64,000 nt of DNA from Chloropicon primus (lineage: Eukaryota; Chlorophyta; Chloropicophyceae; Chloropicales; Chloropicaceae). A program made the position numbers and the translations under genes. The notes under the pieces are model-generated. The model saw only the letters and a list, made by a program, of their open reading frames with translations. It ran no database searches and was not told where the DNA came from. Within the stretch, counting starts at the first letter, position 1, and every line of letters begins with the position of its first letter. Of the stretch, positions 1-8,970 are shown piece by piece. The DNA is taken from contig CP060764.1 in the NCBI GenBank assembly GCA_023205875.1, positions 62,001-126,000 of the forward strand. Direction: 5' to 3'.

Positions 1-394
1 GCCCCAGCCTGCTCCACAGAACGTTCTGAGCGGCCCCGGCCACTCCGTTCCCTCCCACGTAAGACAGCAAGCCCGCGAGCACCAGGAGGACCCCGCTCGC
101 CACCGTGAACCCGATCCTCTCCTTGACGTACCCCGCGTAGTCCGTCAGCCTCAGGGCATCAAACACTCTTCTCAAGTTCTGCGTCACCTGCGGCTCCTCC
201 AGGTCCTCGCAGTGGGAGCCGCAGCACGACGACGACGACGACAACGATCCCGCCACCTGCAAATCCATGTCCATGTCCTCGAAGTCCTGCTCGCTGAAGG
301 ACGAGGATGCCGTCAGGGCCTCCTCGATCTGCTCCTCCAGGCCCCTCGCTTTCGTCTTTGTCTTTCCTTCCTCATCCCGAACGGACCAACCCAT
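1..394 (-). CDS. 5' part of an unrecognised membrane protein (runs off the window)
   Basis: An open frame starts at the ATG whose first base is 394 and stays open to base 1, giving about 131 residues of an incomplete protein. It begins MGWSVRDEEGK, then has a charged stretch, a serine run with two cysteines (residues about 50-60), a Glu-rich stretch, and one hydrophobic segment (FTVASGVLLVLAGLLSYV, residues about 96-113). That segment is probably a transmembrane helix. I do not recognise the family. G/C-rich codon use matches the other genes here. The start is the first ATG of the frame, but the frame is also open further upstream, so a 5' exon is possible. It is transcribed divergently from the ferritin gene across 1.2 kb. 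Confidence 0.6.
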   Translation of the reverse strand, partial: MGWSVRDEEGKTKTKARGLEEQIEEALTASSSFSEQDFEDMDMDLQVAGSLSSSSSCCGSHCEDLEEPQVTQNLRRVFDALRLTDYAGYVKERIGFTVASGVLLVLAGLLSYVGGNGVAGAAQNVLWSRLG

Positions 395-1147
395 CCCGCG
401 GCGGTGGCCACAACCAAGGTGGCAGCCGTCGCCATGGCGGTGGCCGATCCCCCTTGCCGATGCAAGGACGAGCCGCCCGCGCTTCACCCCGACAAGGGGG
501 GAGCCTTGACGTCGATCCAAGGGAGGAGGAGGAGGAGGAGGAGCAAGTGATCGACGACGAGGGGTGCCAACCTGGCGCGACGTCGCCACCCTCACCGCCA
601 TCGTGACTCTGTCAATCGTGTGCGTTACGCTCGCCCACCGTCAGCCGTTACGAACGAAGACAAGACGGCGGCCGCGAGCGAGGGATGGAGGGAGGGAGCA
701 CTGCAATGGAGCCGAGCCGAGCGAGGCTGGTGGCGTCTCCGACCTTTGTCGCCCTAATTCGGCACCGAATGGGACAAGTGAGGTAGCAATGGAAAGAACG
801 AGACGAGGATGACCTCGTTGTCCCGCCTTACGTTGCGTCAGACGTCTCTCCGTTGGTCACGAACCCCCAACAGCGCAACCGCGCGCGCCCTCGCCCTCCG
901 TGTCACGGACGAGTGTCACGACTAACGTCCCTCGCGAACGAACTCTCGTTACCAATCTTGGATCAAAACCGAACGAAAACACTCAACATCGCCAAAAATC
1001 GATATTTGTAGTTTCCCAAACGTCATATTCGGAATCCTTTTTTTGGCGGGCCCCTTGTTTTCGTTTAGAGACGAAAGCCACGTGGATGGTTCCCAAGGGA
1101 CAAAAAAAAGGGTTTCAAGGGCGCCCCACCGATCGATCGCGATCACA

Positions 1148-1148
<1 letters not shown>

Positions 1149-1182
<34 letters not shown>
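1149..1182. repeat. (ACG)n microsatellite
   Basis: About eleven uninterrupted ACG units upstream of the ferritin gene, ending at a GTGAGT sequence. Confidence 0.9.
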
Positions 1183-1362
1183 GTGAGTGCCGCGAGGAAG
1201 ACAACGACGCCGACGCCGCCGACGACGAGGACGACGAGGAGGAGGGCTTGTGTCTGTGGCAGAGACAGAGAGACAGAGAGAGAGACAGAGAGACACCAGG
1301 GAGGACGAGTCACGAGTTTTGTTTTGTTGGGGCGGAGGAGAACTCTTTCCTTGCTCTGCTCT

Positions 1363-1390
1363 GGTTTTGGTTTTGGTTTTGGTTTTGGTT
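1363..1390 (+). repeat. (GGTTTT)n short tandem repeat
   Basis: Four and a half GGTTTT units about 190 bp upstream of the ferritin start codon. The unit resembles some ciliate telomere repeats, but the tract is short, interstitial and sits among genes. Confidence 0.85.
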
Positions 1391-1574
1391 ACTTTGGTAG
1401 CGGAGTTCCTGACTTTGCCTTCTTCTTCTTCTTCTTCTCTCTGGGTCTTCTTCATCTTTTTGTGACGGAAACCCGGGAAAAAAAAAAAGAAGCGAGAATC
1501 GTTTTTCTCTTCTTGTGCATCCCATCACGTCCCATCACACGAAGAACCCTACGACAAGGACAACGAGGAGGAAG

Positions 1575-2375
1575 ATGTTGTTCGGAGCGGCGCGGTTGAG
1601 CAGCACGAGGGCGACGAGGACGTCCTCGGTGGTCCAGTGCAAGGCCACCAGCAACAACAAGGGTGGTGCTGGTGCAGGAGGAAGGAAGCAGCAGCTTTGG
1701 TCCCCGAGGCAGGAGAAGGTGTTGGTGTCCCCCCTGGATGCCCTGAACAAGTCGGATGCGATCACGGGACTCACCCTGGAGTCCTTTGACGGGGTGAGTG
1801 AGGTCACCACCAAGCAGGGGGAGCTGCACCAGATCGAGCAGGCCAAGCCCTCCGAGTCCTTTGCCAGGAAGATGTACGCCGAGGACTGCGAGGCCGCCGT
1901 GAACAGGCAGATCAACATCGAGTACAGCATCAGTTACCTGTACCACTCGATGTACGCCTTCTTCGACAGGGACAACGTGGGCCTCCCCGGGTTCGCCGAG
2001 TACTTCAAGAAGGAGGCCGAGGAGGAGAGGGCGCACGCCGAGGGCCTCATCGAGTACCAGAACAAGAGGGGGGGCAAGGTCTGCCTCGGGGCCCTTATGT
2101 CCCCCATCACCGAGTTCGACCACGAGGAGAAGGGCGAGGCCCTGTACGCCATGGAGCTCGCCCTCTCCCTGGAGAAGCTGAACTACGAGAAGCTGGTGGG
2201 AGTGCACAGAGTGGCGGACGAGGCCGGGGACCCCTCCCTCACGGACTTCATCGAGGGGGAGTACCTCGAGGAGCAGGTCGAGGCCATCAAGAAGGTGGCG
2301 ACCTACGTGTCCCAGCTCAGGCGCATCGGAAAGGGCCACGCCGTGTGGGACTTCGACCAGAGCCTCGCGAACTAG
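1575..2375 (+). CDS. Ferritin, plastid-type precursor
   Basis: Iron-storage ferritin that oxidises Fe(II) and deposits it as a mineral core inside a 24-subunit shell. The protein is 266 residues from the ATG at 1575. Residues 1-45 are rich in Ser, Arg and Ala with few acids ([10 protein letters not shown]...), like a chloroplast transit peptide. A segment resembling the plant-ferritin extension peptide follows (about 48-90), then the four-helix ferritin domain (about 96-262). The ferroxidase ligands are visible: Glu in NIEYS (about 115), Glu and His in EERAHAE (about 151-154), and the EEQ group (about 232-234). Length and layout match plant and green-algal plastid ferritins. A TGTAA poly(A)-type signal lies at 2445-2449. 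The plastid location is inferred from the leader. Confidence 0.95.
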   Translation: MLFGAARLSSTRATRTSSVVQCKATSNNKGGAGAGGRKQQLWSPRQEKVLVSPLDALNKSDAITGLTLESFDGVSEVTTKQGELHQIEQAKPSESFARKMYAEDCEAAVNRQINIEYSISYLYHSMYAFFDRDNVGLPGFAEYFKKEAEEERAHAEGLIEYQNKRGGKVCLGALMSPITEFDHEEKGEALYAMELALSLEKLNYEKLVGVHRVADEAGDPSLTDFIEGEYLEEQVEAIKKVATYVSQLRRIGKGHAVWDFDQSLAN

Positions 2376-2756
2376 GCGCCCCTGGCGAAAGGAGCCGACC
2401 TCGCTCCCCCGCGCGCGCGCCCGAGGTCCGCTGTAGCACTAGGTTGTAAACCTAAATAACGAAGAGAAGAAGAACAGAGGGGTCGAGAGGCGCGTGCCCG
2501 ATCCAAGACCTTTATCTTGCGTATGGCCGAGAAAGGTTGGCCTTTTTTTGAAAAAAAGGCCAACAAGTACCGGAACCGCGGGCTGAAGCCGAATTGGACT
2601 CCTCGTTCTCGCTACATTATGAAAACCTTTGAACACTAAACCGAAAAAGAAAAAAAACATTTATATATATACGCATGTCTAAAATCAAACCAAGCAAGAG
2701 TGGCACACGTGTGCCACTCCCTCCTCCTCCTCCTCCCTCCTCCCCGCGTCCGTCCC
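2376..2756. other. Convergent 3' intergenic region
   Basis: Space between the ferritin (+) and bestrophin (-) stop codons. It contains a GCGCGC run, the ferritin TGTAA signal, a perfect 14-bp inverted repeat (listed separately) and an A/T-rich TATATATA stretch near 2663. No coding signal seen. Confidence 0.6.
2536..2564. repeat. Perfect inverted repeat, 14-bp arms, 1-bp spacer
   Basis: GTTGGCCTTTTTTT at 2536-2549 is followed by one G and its exact reverse complement at 2551-2564. It lies between two convergent stop codons. It could fold as a hairpin in either transcript, or be the footprint of a small mobile element; the sequence does not decide which. Confidence 0.85.
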
Positions 2757-4208
2757 TTAGTTCTCCTTGTCCATGGTCTCGGCGTTCGGGCTCTTGACGC
2801 CCTCGCTGGTGGGGCTGTCGAAGTTGCGCTCCATCGGGGTCGGGCACTCCTCCACGGGGCTCGTGACGTTGGACTCCTTGACCTTGTGCTCGCTCTCGTA
2901 CGACGCGAGGAGCTCGAAGATGTTGTTCCTGATCGTGGCGGTGAAGAACTCGAGGGGCAAGTCGTTCGGGTCGATGCCGAACGGGTTCTCCAGCTCGGCC
3001 GCCGTCTCCTCGAGGCCGCAAATGAACCAAGTGATGATGATGTCGATCGGGATGCTGGCGTAACCGAAGACTGGCATGAGCGCGAAGGGAAGAGTGAGCA
3101 TCCAGAAGATGATGGTCGTCCTGATCATGCACGTGTACCCGATTGGCATGGGGCACCTCAGGATCCTCTCCATCGCGCCCATGTGCGTGTTGAACTTCTG
3201 GATGTGCTCGTTGAGGTGGAGGTGCATCAGGGGGCTGATGAAGTTCCTCATCCTCGCCTCCGAGAGGAGCCTGCCGAGCTTCCAGAAGCACATCAGGATC
3301 CTGTGGTTGGACCTCTCGATCAGCTTGAACTCCTCGGGGCTCACGGCCTCGGTCTCCTGCTTCAGCGTGTCCAGCAGACCCAGGTCCCTCTTCCCCCTGA
3401 GGTGGTTCCTCAGCAAGTCCGCGCTGATGGTGACCCACAGGCAAACCTTCACGGCCAGGTTGTGGTTGTACACGTGCACCAAGGCCTTGAGCGCCATGTC
3501 CCTCGTGTCGTTGATCATGGCGCCCCACAGGGTGCGCGCCTCCCACCAGCGATTGTACGCCTGGTTGACCCTGAAACTCAGGATGATGGTGAGGAAGAAG
3601 GTGCTCATCCCGACGAATGTGGCGATGTCCGCGCTGTTCTCGTGCAAGTAGTCGATGATGTAGCGCAGGTGCGTGCTGGGGATCTCGATTAGGACGACGA
3701 TGAACGCCGTCCACATGGCGTTCAGCAGCATCAACTTCCAGGGGAAGGGCCTGCTGCTGTTCGGGTAGAAGATCGAGCGCAGCCAGGTGATCTTGGACCT
3801 CGGCTTCACCCTGTACGGAGCCCAGAACTCCCACACGTGCTTCTGCCTCGGATGGAGCTCGTCCATGGTCTCGATCGACTTTTGGACCCCCTCGCTGATA
3901 TTCCCCGTGAAGTCGATCCTGAAGCTCCCGTCCGGGTCCTCCTCGGCCCTCGCCTTCGTCGTCCTCCTGCTCCTCCTCCGCACGGAAGAACCCCTCGCGC
4001 TGTCAAACTCCCCGTCCGGCCCGCTCATGGAAATCCTCTCCAAGGCATCATACTCCTGCCTCATCCCGTACGGCGGGTAGTACTGCATCCCGCGGTTGGA
4101 GTACTCGATGTCCAGGCCGTCAAGCTGTTCCAGGTTGGGCATCGAAGCGGCGTGTATCCCCGCCGGCGTCCTCCTGTCCCCCCCGTGACTCCCATTCTCA
4201 CCCCTCAT
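2757..4208 (-). CDS. Bestrophin-family anion channel (VCCN1/BST-like)
   Basis: Member of the bestrophin/UPF0187 family, pentameric anion channels. Plant and algal members act in the thylakoid as chloride or bicarbonate channels. The 483-residue protein starts at the ATG at 4208. Residues 1-120 are charged, Arg-rich and poorly conserved. The channel domain covers about 125-440. It has the family signature RPFPWKLMLLNAMW, the helix FRVNQAYNRWWEAR followed by NDTRDMA, further hydrophobic helices, and near the C terminus ENPFG followed by NDLPLE, as in bestrophins. The last 50 residues are hydrophilic. The frame stays open upstream to about 4394, but that part translates a (CCCTCT)n repeat into Gly-Glu repeats, so I chose the internal ATG. 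The membrane it sits in cannot be told: the N terminus is not a clear transit peptide. Confidence 0.88.
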   Translation of the reverse strand: MRGENGSHGGDRRTPAGIHAASMPNLEQLDGLDIEYSNRGMQYYPPYGMRQEYDALERISMSGPDGEFDSARGSSVRRRSRRTTKARAEEDPDGSFRIDFTGNISEGVQKSIETMDELHPRQKHVWEFWAPYRVKPRSKITWLRSIFYPNSSRPFPWKLMLLNAMWTAFIVVLIEIPSTHLRYIIDYLHENSADIATFVGMSTFFLTIILSFRVNQAYNRWWEARTLWGAMINDTRDMALKALVHVYNHNLAVKVCLWVTISADLLRNHLRGKRDLGLLDTLKQETEAVSPEEFKLIERSNHRILMCFWKLGRLLSEARMRNFISPLMHLHLNEHIQKFNTHMGAMERILRCPMPIGYTCMIRTTIIFWMLTLPFALMPVFGYASIPIDIIITWFICGLEETAAELENPFGIDPNDLPLEFFTATIRNNIFELLASYESEHKVKESNVTSPVEECPTPMERNFDSPTSEGVKSPNAETMDKEN

Positions 4209-4928
4209 GCCCCCTTCCTCTTCAAAAAAAGAAAAAAGAAAACGAAACTCCCCCTCTTCCTCTCCCTCTCCCTCTCCCTCTCCCTCTCCCTCTCTTCGTC
4301 GTCGTAGCGCGCCCGTCGACCCGTCGATCCAACGAAGCCCTTCCTTCGCGACGTCACACAAGCCAGCAGTCGGGACAGGCCTCCTCTTTCTCACGTCCTC
4401 GTCCTCCTCCTCGCCTCCTCCTCCTCCTCCTCCTCGTCGTCGTCGTCGTCGTCGTCGTTGCCCTCGACTGTTACGATCGAGTCAACTCATAACGGCTTTT
4501 CCCAAAAAAGTAGAGACGAAAGAGATTTACAAAATCAAAATCAATCAGGAGGGCGAAGGTGGGGTGGACTGGGGAGGGGTTGGTTTTGTCTCACCATGTT
4601 TATCTTTCCTTGGTACGAAGAGGAGAGGAGAGGTCATCATCATCATGGAGGGCGGAGGAGGAGGAGGGCGAAGGCAAGTGTGGCACCCATCATCGAACAC
4701 AAGGTATCTCGTTCGAATGAAACTATTGATTAAAAAAAATCCTGGTGTGTTTGTGTTTGTGTTTGTTATTGTTGTTGTTGTATAGTGCGGTGGACGAACG
4801 ACTCCCACTCCTCCCACTCCTCGTGGTGACCTCAGCCCCCTCGTCCGCTCTTTTGTACATCCTCCCCATCCTCCCCACCTTCCCTTGGAACCTTTGCCTT
4901 GTCTTGTCTTGGTCTTCTTCTTGACAAG
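4209..4928. other. Intergenic, repeat-rich upstream region of the bestrophin gene
   Basis: Upstream of the bestrophin gene and downstream of a desaturase, both on the minus strand. Contains (CCCTCT)n at 4258-4294, (CTC)n and (CGT)n at about 4411-4457, purine-rich GAGGAG runs and a TGTTTG/GTT repeat around 4745-4780. No gene seen. Confidence 0.5.
4258..4294. repeat. (CCCTCT)n microsatellite
   Basis: Six CCCTCT hexamers just upstream of the bestrophin start codon, purine-rich on the coding strand. Confidence 0.9.
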
Positions 4929-6158
4929 TCAAGTCGTCTTGGTCTTCTTCCTGGTGTTGGTGTAGACCCACATGTTGTTCAAGTTCTCGACGGAGATGCA
5001 CTTGGAGCAGACTCTGAGGAGAGCCCAGTGCACCGGGGTCGGGTCGTACAGGTACAAGTGAGGGAAGGCCTTCTTGATGCACTCGGTGGCCTTGACCGCG
5101 TGATAGTGGGGGATCTGGGGACACAGGTGGTGGGCCACGTGCGTGCTCCCGATGTGGTGCTGAAGGATGTCCACGATCTTGTAGTACGGCCTGTCGATCG
5201 TCAGGAAGGCGCCCCTGACCCAGTTCCACTCGTCCCCTTCCAGGTGAGGCACGTCCACGTCGGTGTGATGGAGTTTCGTGACGATCCCGAGCCAGGCGTT
5301 GAGGCCGAGGTAGGGCCCGACGTAGACGGCGGCCACCGGCCAGATCGATTTCTCCGCCGCGCACCAAAGGTAAAGGAGTCCCATCATCCCGAAGACTCCC
5401 ATGGCAGACAGGATGACCTTCCTCTTCCACTTTCCTGGGAAGAGCTTGGTCTCGAAGGGAGCCACTGGCCAAAAGTGGTTGCTTGGCTTGTACGCCGGGC
5501 CGCCGCTCGCCCCGAAGACAAGGTAAAACACGAAGCCAACGCTGACCAGAGTGAGGGACAGCAAGTCGTGAGCCAATCCGCCGAGGAGAGGGAACTCTTT
5601 GATGGCATGCATCGTTGCAGCAAAGCTGTCCTCGGTTGGGTTGGGCACGTGCGTCTCCCCCTCGTGCATGTGGTTCACCCTGGAGTGGTGCACAGCGTGC
5701 GACCTCTGCCAGGAAAAGTACGGGGTGAGGCAGAAGGAATGGATGGCGAAGCCGACGGCATCCTGAAGGGTCTTGTTGTCGGAGAAAGCCCCGTGACCGC
5801 ACTCGTGGCCGACGACCCAAAAGCCAAAGGCCACGGTCCCGTTGGCCGCCCCGTAAGCGAGCCACAGCGGCAAGTAAGGAAGCGTGAAAGGAATGAACGC
5901 GTAGGCCAGTCCCCCAAACCCAAACAGGATGACCGTCGAGAAGAGGAGATACATCAACGACTTGAGCGTATCCCTCTGCAGGCACTCCTTGGGTATCACA
6001 GCCATGACTTCCCCCTTGGTTGGGTAGTCCTCCTTCCTCAGCGCCAAGGCCTTGCCCTTGAGCCCGCTGAACCCAGCAGGAGTCGCAAGTATCGACCTCT
6101 CCTTCCTCTCAAGCTCCTCCGGCGGGCTTGTGTAAGCCACAGTGCTCGTTTGACACAT
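4929..6158 (-). CDS. FAD2-like membrane fatty acid desaturase (no leader)
   Basis: Integral-membrane fatty acid desaturase, probably a delta-12 (omega-6) acyl desaturase of the FAD2 family. The 409-residue protein has the three iron-binding His boxes: HECGH (118-122), HAVHH (154-158) and HVAHH near residue 335, preceded by QHHIGST and followed by PQIPHYH. Hydrophobic pairs at about 67-105 and 225-280 fit the usual four-helix topology. The start is the only ATG near the N terminus (6158, MCQTSTVAYTS); further upstream the frame is open without an ATG. There is no transit peptide, so the ER is the likely site. It is clearly paralogous to the next gene upstream, sharing most of the core including AGFSGLKGKAL. 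The PQIPHYH after box 3 also occurs in omega-3 enzymes, so regiospecificity is open. Confidence 0.9.
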   Translation of the reverse strand: MCQTSTVAYTSPPEELERKERSILATPAGFSGLKGKALALRKEDYPTKGEVMAVIPKECLQRDTLKSLMYLLFSTVILFGFGGLAYAFIPFTLPYLPLWLAYGAANGTVAFGFWVVGHECGHGAFSDNKTLQDAVGFAIHSFCLTPYFSWQRSHAVHHSRVNHMHEGETHVPNPTEDSFAATMHAIKEFPLLGGLAHDLLSLTLVSVGFVFYLVFGASGGPAYKPSNHFWPVAPFETKLFPGKWKRKVILSAMGVFGMMGLLYLWCAAEKSIWPVAAVYVGPYLGLNAWLGIVTKLHHTDVDVPHLEGDEWNWVRGAFLTIDRPYYKIVDILQHHIGSTHVAHHLCPQIPHYHAVKATECIKKAFPHLYLYDPTPVHWALLRVCSKCISVENLNNMWVYTNTRKKTKTT

Positions 6159-7195
6159 CTTGTGCAAGCTTAAGCCTCGTCCTTGCTCTACTCGAACCAC
6201 ACAAGGAAGGAACCTGGAACAATGTGGAAACCTTTTCCCTATCAAAGCCAAGACCTTTGCCTTTGCAGAATCTTCCCAGTGTTCCTCTCCTCAAGCTCTC
6301 TCTCAATCCCTCAAACTCTCTCTCTCTCTCTCTCTCTCTCCAAGATGAGTCCAAGATGGCACGAGGATATATCGATATTGATAGGATAGAGGATCCCCAA
6401 AGTCGCTTGCCTTGGCGTCTGAATGGAGTTGTGGAGGCCGGAAGGGAATCTCAAGTCCAAGGCAGTGCCTGATAAGCGGAGTCCACGTCCCGGTCACAGC
6501 CACGGGTGTGTGTGGTGTCGTCCTCTTTGTCGGCTGGTTGGTTTGGTGGGCTCCACTGGTGGAGGCTGGAGGCTGGTGGAGGGAGATACCAACACCAACA
6601 AGAAGGAGAGAGAGAGAAAGAGAGAAAGAGAGAAAGAGAGAAAGAGAGGAGGGAGGAGACAACCTGGAGCAACCTGGTGGACATCATCCAAGGGATTACC
6701 ACACAAACTAGAAACAAGAAGGAGAGAGAGAGAGGGAGAGAGAGAGAGATCTCCATCGAAAGTGAAATTCTTTGAGAAACCTTTACACCTATTCTGTCCC
6801 ATCAGTGAAGGGTGGCTGGGGCATGAGGATGTGTGTGTGTGTGTGCTTCAAGGGGTATGGTTGTCAGACGTGTGTTTTCGAGCAACGAAATTCTGTCCAC
6901 TCGGTCCCTTGCTCGATCTCCTGGCGCCACCATGTCACGGCTTGTTGGTCTAGAGTTCCTCCTATTTTACACTGATTCATGCATAGCCATCGAAGAAGGA
7001 GAAGAAGTGAAGCCAAGCCAGCAAGAGAGCATTGAAAAAATTGAAAAACTCCTCCTCCTCCTCGGCCTCTTGTGTGCTCCTTCATCTTTGCGGTCGGTCT
7101 GAGACAAAAAAAAATTTACAAGTTTTTCATAATCCAAAAATATATTGTATTCCGTAGACTCATGTATTCCTTTCAGCTCCTCCACCCGCGGCAGC
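6159..7195. other. Intergenic, GA/CT microsatellites between the two desaturases
   Basis: Holds the upstream region of the first desaturase and the 3' flank of the second. Polypurine/polypyrimidine tracts: (CT)n at about 6307-6340, (GAGAAA)n at about 6604-6655, (GA)n at about 6721-6750 and a short GTGTGT run near 6832. A TGTAA poly(A)-type signal for the second desaturase lies at 7116-7120 on the minus strand. No coding signal found. Confidence 0.5.
6604..6655 (+). repeat. (GAGAAA/GAGA)n purine tract
   Basis: Uninterrupted purine-only tract built of GAGAAA and GAGA units; a second GA tract follows at 6721-6750. Confidence 0.85.
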
Positions 7196-8677
7196 TCAGA
7201 ACACCCTGTTGTTGAGCTTCACGCTTTCCAGGGCGGGATCATCGTAGACCCACTGCCTGGAGCCCACTGGGCTGGTCACCTTCTTCACTGAGATGCAGTT
7301 GGTGACGACTCGCCAGAGGGCGGCGTGCACCGGGGTCGGGTCGTGCAGGTACAGGTCAGGGAAGGCCTTCTTGATGGCTTCCGTGGCCTCCTGGGCGTGG
7401 TAGTGGGGGACCCTAGGGTTGATGTGGTGGAGCACGTGCGTGCTCCCGATGTGGTGCTGGATCCAGTCCACGATCTTGTAGTACGGCCTGTCGATGGTCA
7501 GGAAGGCGCCCCTGATGAAGTTCCACTCGTCCCCCTCCAAGTGAGGCACATCGGTGTCGGTGTGATGGAGCAGGGTGACGACTCCGAGCCACGCGTTCAC
7601 GATCGCCCACGGACCGCCGTAGACGGCGGCGACCTTCCAGAAGGAGGTCATCTTGGCCCAGTAGGCGAGCAGTCCGACAACGCCGATGACCGCGGCACCC
7701 GAGGCGATCACCTTTGCGTGCCACTTCTTGGGGAAGAGCTTGGTGGTGAAGACTCCCTTGGGCCAGAAGTGGTTCGTCAGGCCGTACGCAGGGCCGCCGC
7801 TCGCTCCGAAGAGGAGGTAGAGCACCCAGCCGGTGCTGACGACCCAGGTGGACCAAAGACCGTGCGCGACCTTGCCGAACTTCACTCTGAACTCCCTCAT
7901 GTAGTGCGCGTACCCGTCTCCAGTCTCCTTGGGCACGTGCGACTCGCCCTCGTACATGTGGTTCACCTTGGAGTGGTGCACAGCGTGCGACCTCTGCCAG
8001 GAGAAGTACGGGGTGAGACAGGCGGTGTGGGAAAAGAACCCGACGGCGTCCTGCAGGAGCAAGTTGTTCGAGAAGGCAAAGTGGCCGCACTCGTGGCCCA
8101 TGAGCCAGAAGCCGAACCCAGCCGTCCCGTTCGCGATCGCGTAAGCGATCCACGCGGGAAGGTACGCCAGCTTCATCGGGATGAAGGCGTTGGCGGCCAG
8201 GCCCATGGCCAGGCAGATTCCCGTGGACATGAAGAAGTACATCATGGACTTCTTGGTGTCCAGTACCTTGCAGTGGGCCGGGATGGCGTCCGCGACCTCG
8301 GCCATCGTGGGAAAGTCCTCCTTCCCCAGCACGAGAGCCTTGCCCTTCAGTCCGCTGAAGCCGGCGGGGGCGTCCTCCTTGGTGAGCTCGGCCATGAGCT
8401 GCGCCTTGGTCTTCTCCACCCTCTCGTCCGTGAAGGACGTCTCCACCTCAGGATCCGCCACCGCCTTTCGCACGGGGGAGGACGACCTCGACCTCGAACT
8501 CGACCTCTCCTCATTGCCGCTGCCCAACGCTCTCGCCGCCAGACCCGGCGTCCTCCTCCTCGACAGCACCGAGGCCGCTGGCCCCCTCGTGACGACCCCA
8601 GTGCTCCTGGCCGGCAACGCAGGTCTCCTCCTGGCGCCGCAGGTGCCGGAAGAACGCTTCACTCTCGTCGACATCAT
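7196..8677 (-). CDS. FAD2-like membrane fatty acid desaturase with plastid-type leader
   Basis: Tandem paralogue of the preceding desaturase, 493 residues. The core has the same His boxes (HECGH, HAVHH, HVLHH) and the same AGFSGLKGKAL entry motif, GASGGPAY loop and HTDTDVPHLEGDEW segment. It differs by about 90 extra N-terminal residues rich in Arg, Ser, Ala and Pro (MMSTRVKRSSGTCGARRRPA...) with few acids, typical of a chloroplast transit peptide, then an acidic linker. The start is the ATG pair at 8677/8674. The inferred job is desaturation of plastid glycerolipid acyl chains, although plastid omega-6 desaturases in plants usually belong to the separate FAD6 family. A 5'-UTR intron with the shared motif lies upstream, followed by the 182-bp array. 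TGTAA occurs at 7116-7120. Confidence 0.9.
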   Translation of the reverse strand: MMSTRVKRSSGTCGARRRPALPARSTGVVTRGPAASVLSRRRTPGLAARALGSGNEERSSSRSRSSSPVRKAVADPEVETSFTDERVEKTKAQLMAELTKEDAPAGFSGLKGKALVLGKEDFPTMAEVADAIPAHCKVLDTKKSMMYFFMSTGICLAMGLAANAFIPMKLAYLPAWIAYAIANGTAGFGFWLMGHECGHFAFSNNLLLQDAVGFFSHTACLTPYFSWQRSHAVHHSKVNHMYEGESHVPKETGDGYAHYMREFRVKFGKVAHGLWSTWVVSTGWVLYLLFGASGGPAYGLTNHFWPKGVFTTKLFPKKWHAKVIASGAAVIGVVGLLAYWAKMTSFWKVAAVYGGPWAIVNAWLGVVTLLHHTDTDVPHLEGDEWNFIRGAFLTIDRPYYKIVDWIQHHIGSTHVLHHINPRVPHYHAQEATEAIKKAFPDLYLHDPTPVHAALWRVVTNCISVKKVTSPVGSRQWVYDDPALESVKLNNRVF

Positions 8678-8705
8678 CCTCCACTCCGTGACTTGTCCCC
8701 TCGTC

Positions 8706-8915
8706 CTGAACCACCCATCGAACCGCGTCGAGCAATCAAACCATGCACGCGTCGTCGGTAAGAGGATGAAAAAAAAAGTCAGTCAGTCGTTCCGTTCTTG
8801 GTCGTCCTGCGGTCAAATCCTTCGTCCGAGGGGTCGACGTGAAGGTCTCGACATCGTTTTGATCGATGTGTATCCTCTTTGGCCTCGTTTCCCGTCCTTT
8901 TGTTCTCCCTCTCAC
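8706..8915 (-). other. Probable 5'-UTR intron of the plastid-type desaturase, carries the shared motif
   Basis: Read on the minus strand: a GTGAGA donor after 8916, the shared motif at 8823-8856 (about 59 nt from the donor), a branch-point-like GACTGACTGACTT followed by a T run, and a CAG acceptor at 8706-8708, 28 bp before the ATG. Inferred from splice signals only. Confidence 0.5.
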
Positions 8916-8970
8916 CTTTGTTTGTCGCCAATGATCGTGTGCTCGCTCCCAGCCACACGCACGCGATGAT

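Larger units (their letters stand above)
395..1574. other. Divergent intergenic region with simple repeats
   Basis: Shared upstream region of the membrane-protein gene (-) and ferritin (+). It holds an (ACG)n tract, AG-rich runs, a GGTTTT repeat and a CTT tract. A good donor-like site (GGTGAGT at about 1182) precedes ferritin, so a 5'-UTR intron is possible, but no acceptor stands out. No protein with conserved features was found on either strand. Confidence 0.5.

Noticed and set aside
1363-1390. Interstitial telomere (GGTTTT repeats)
   Set aside because: Only four and a half units, inside a gene-dense region next to other simple repeats; green algae normally use TTTAGGG or related units.
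6159-6251. N-terminal extension of the first desaturase that would look like a leader
   Set aside because: The frame is open but has no ATG upstream of 6158, so a leader there needs a non-ATG start.
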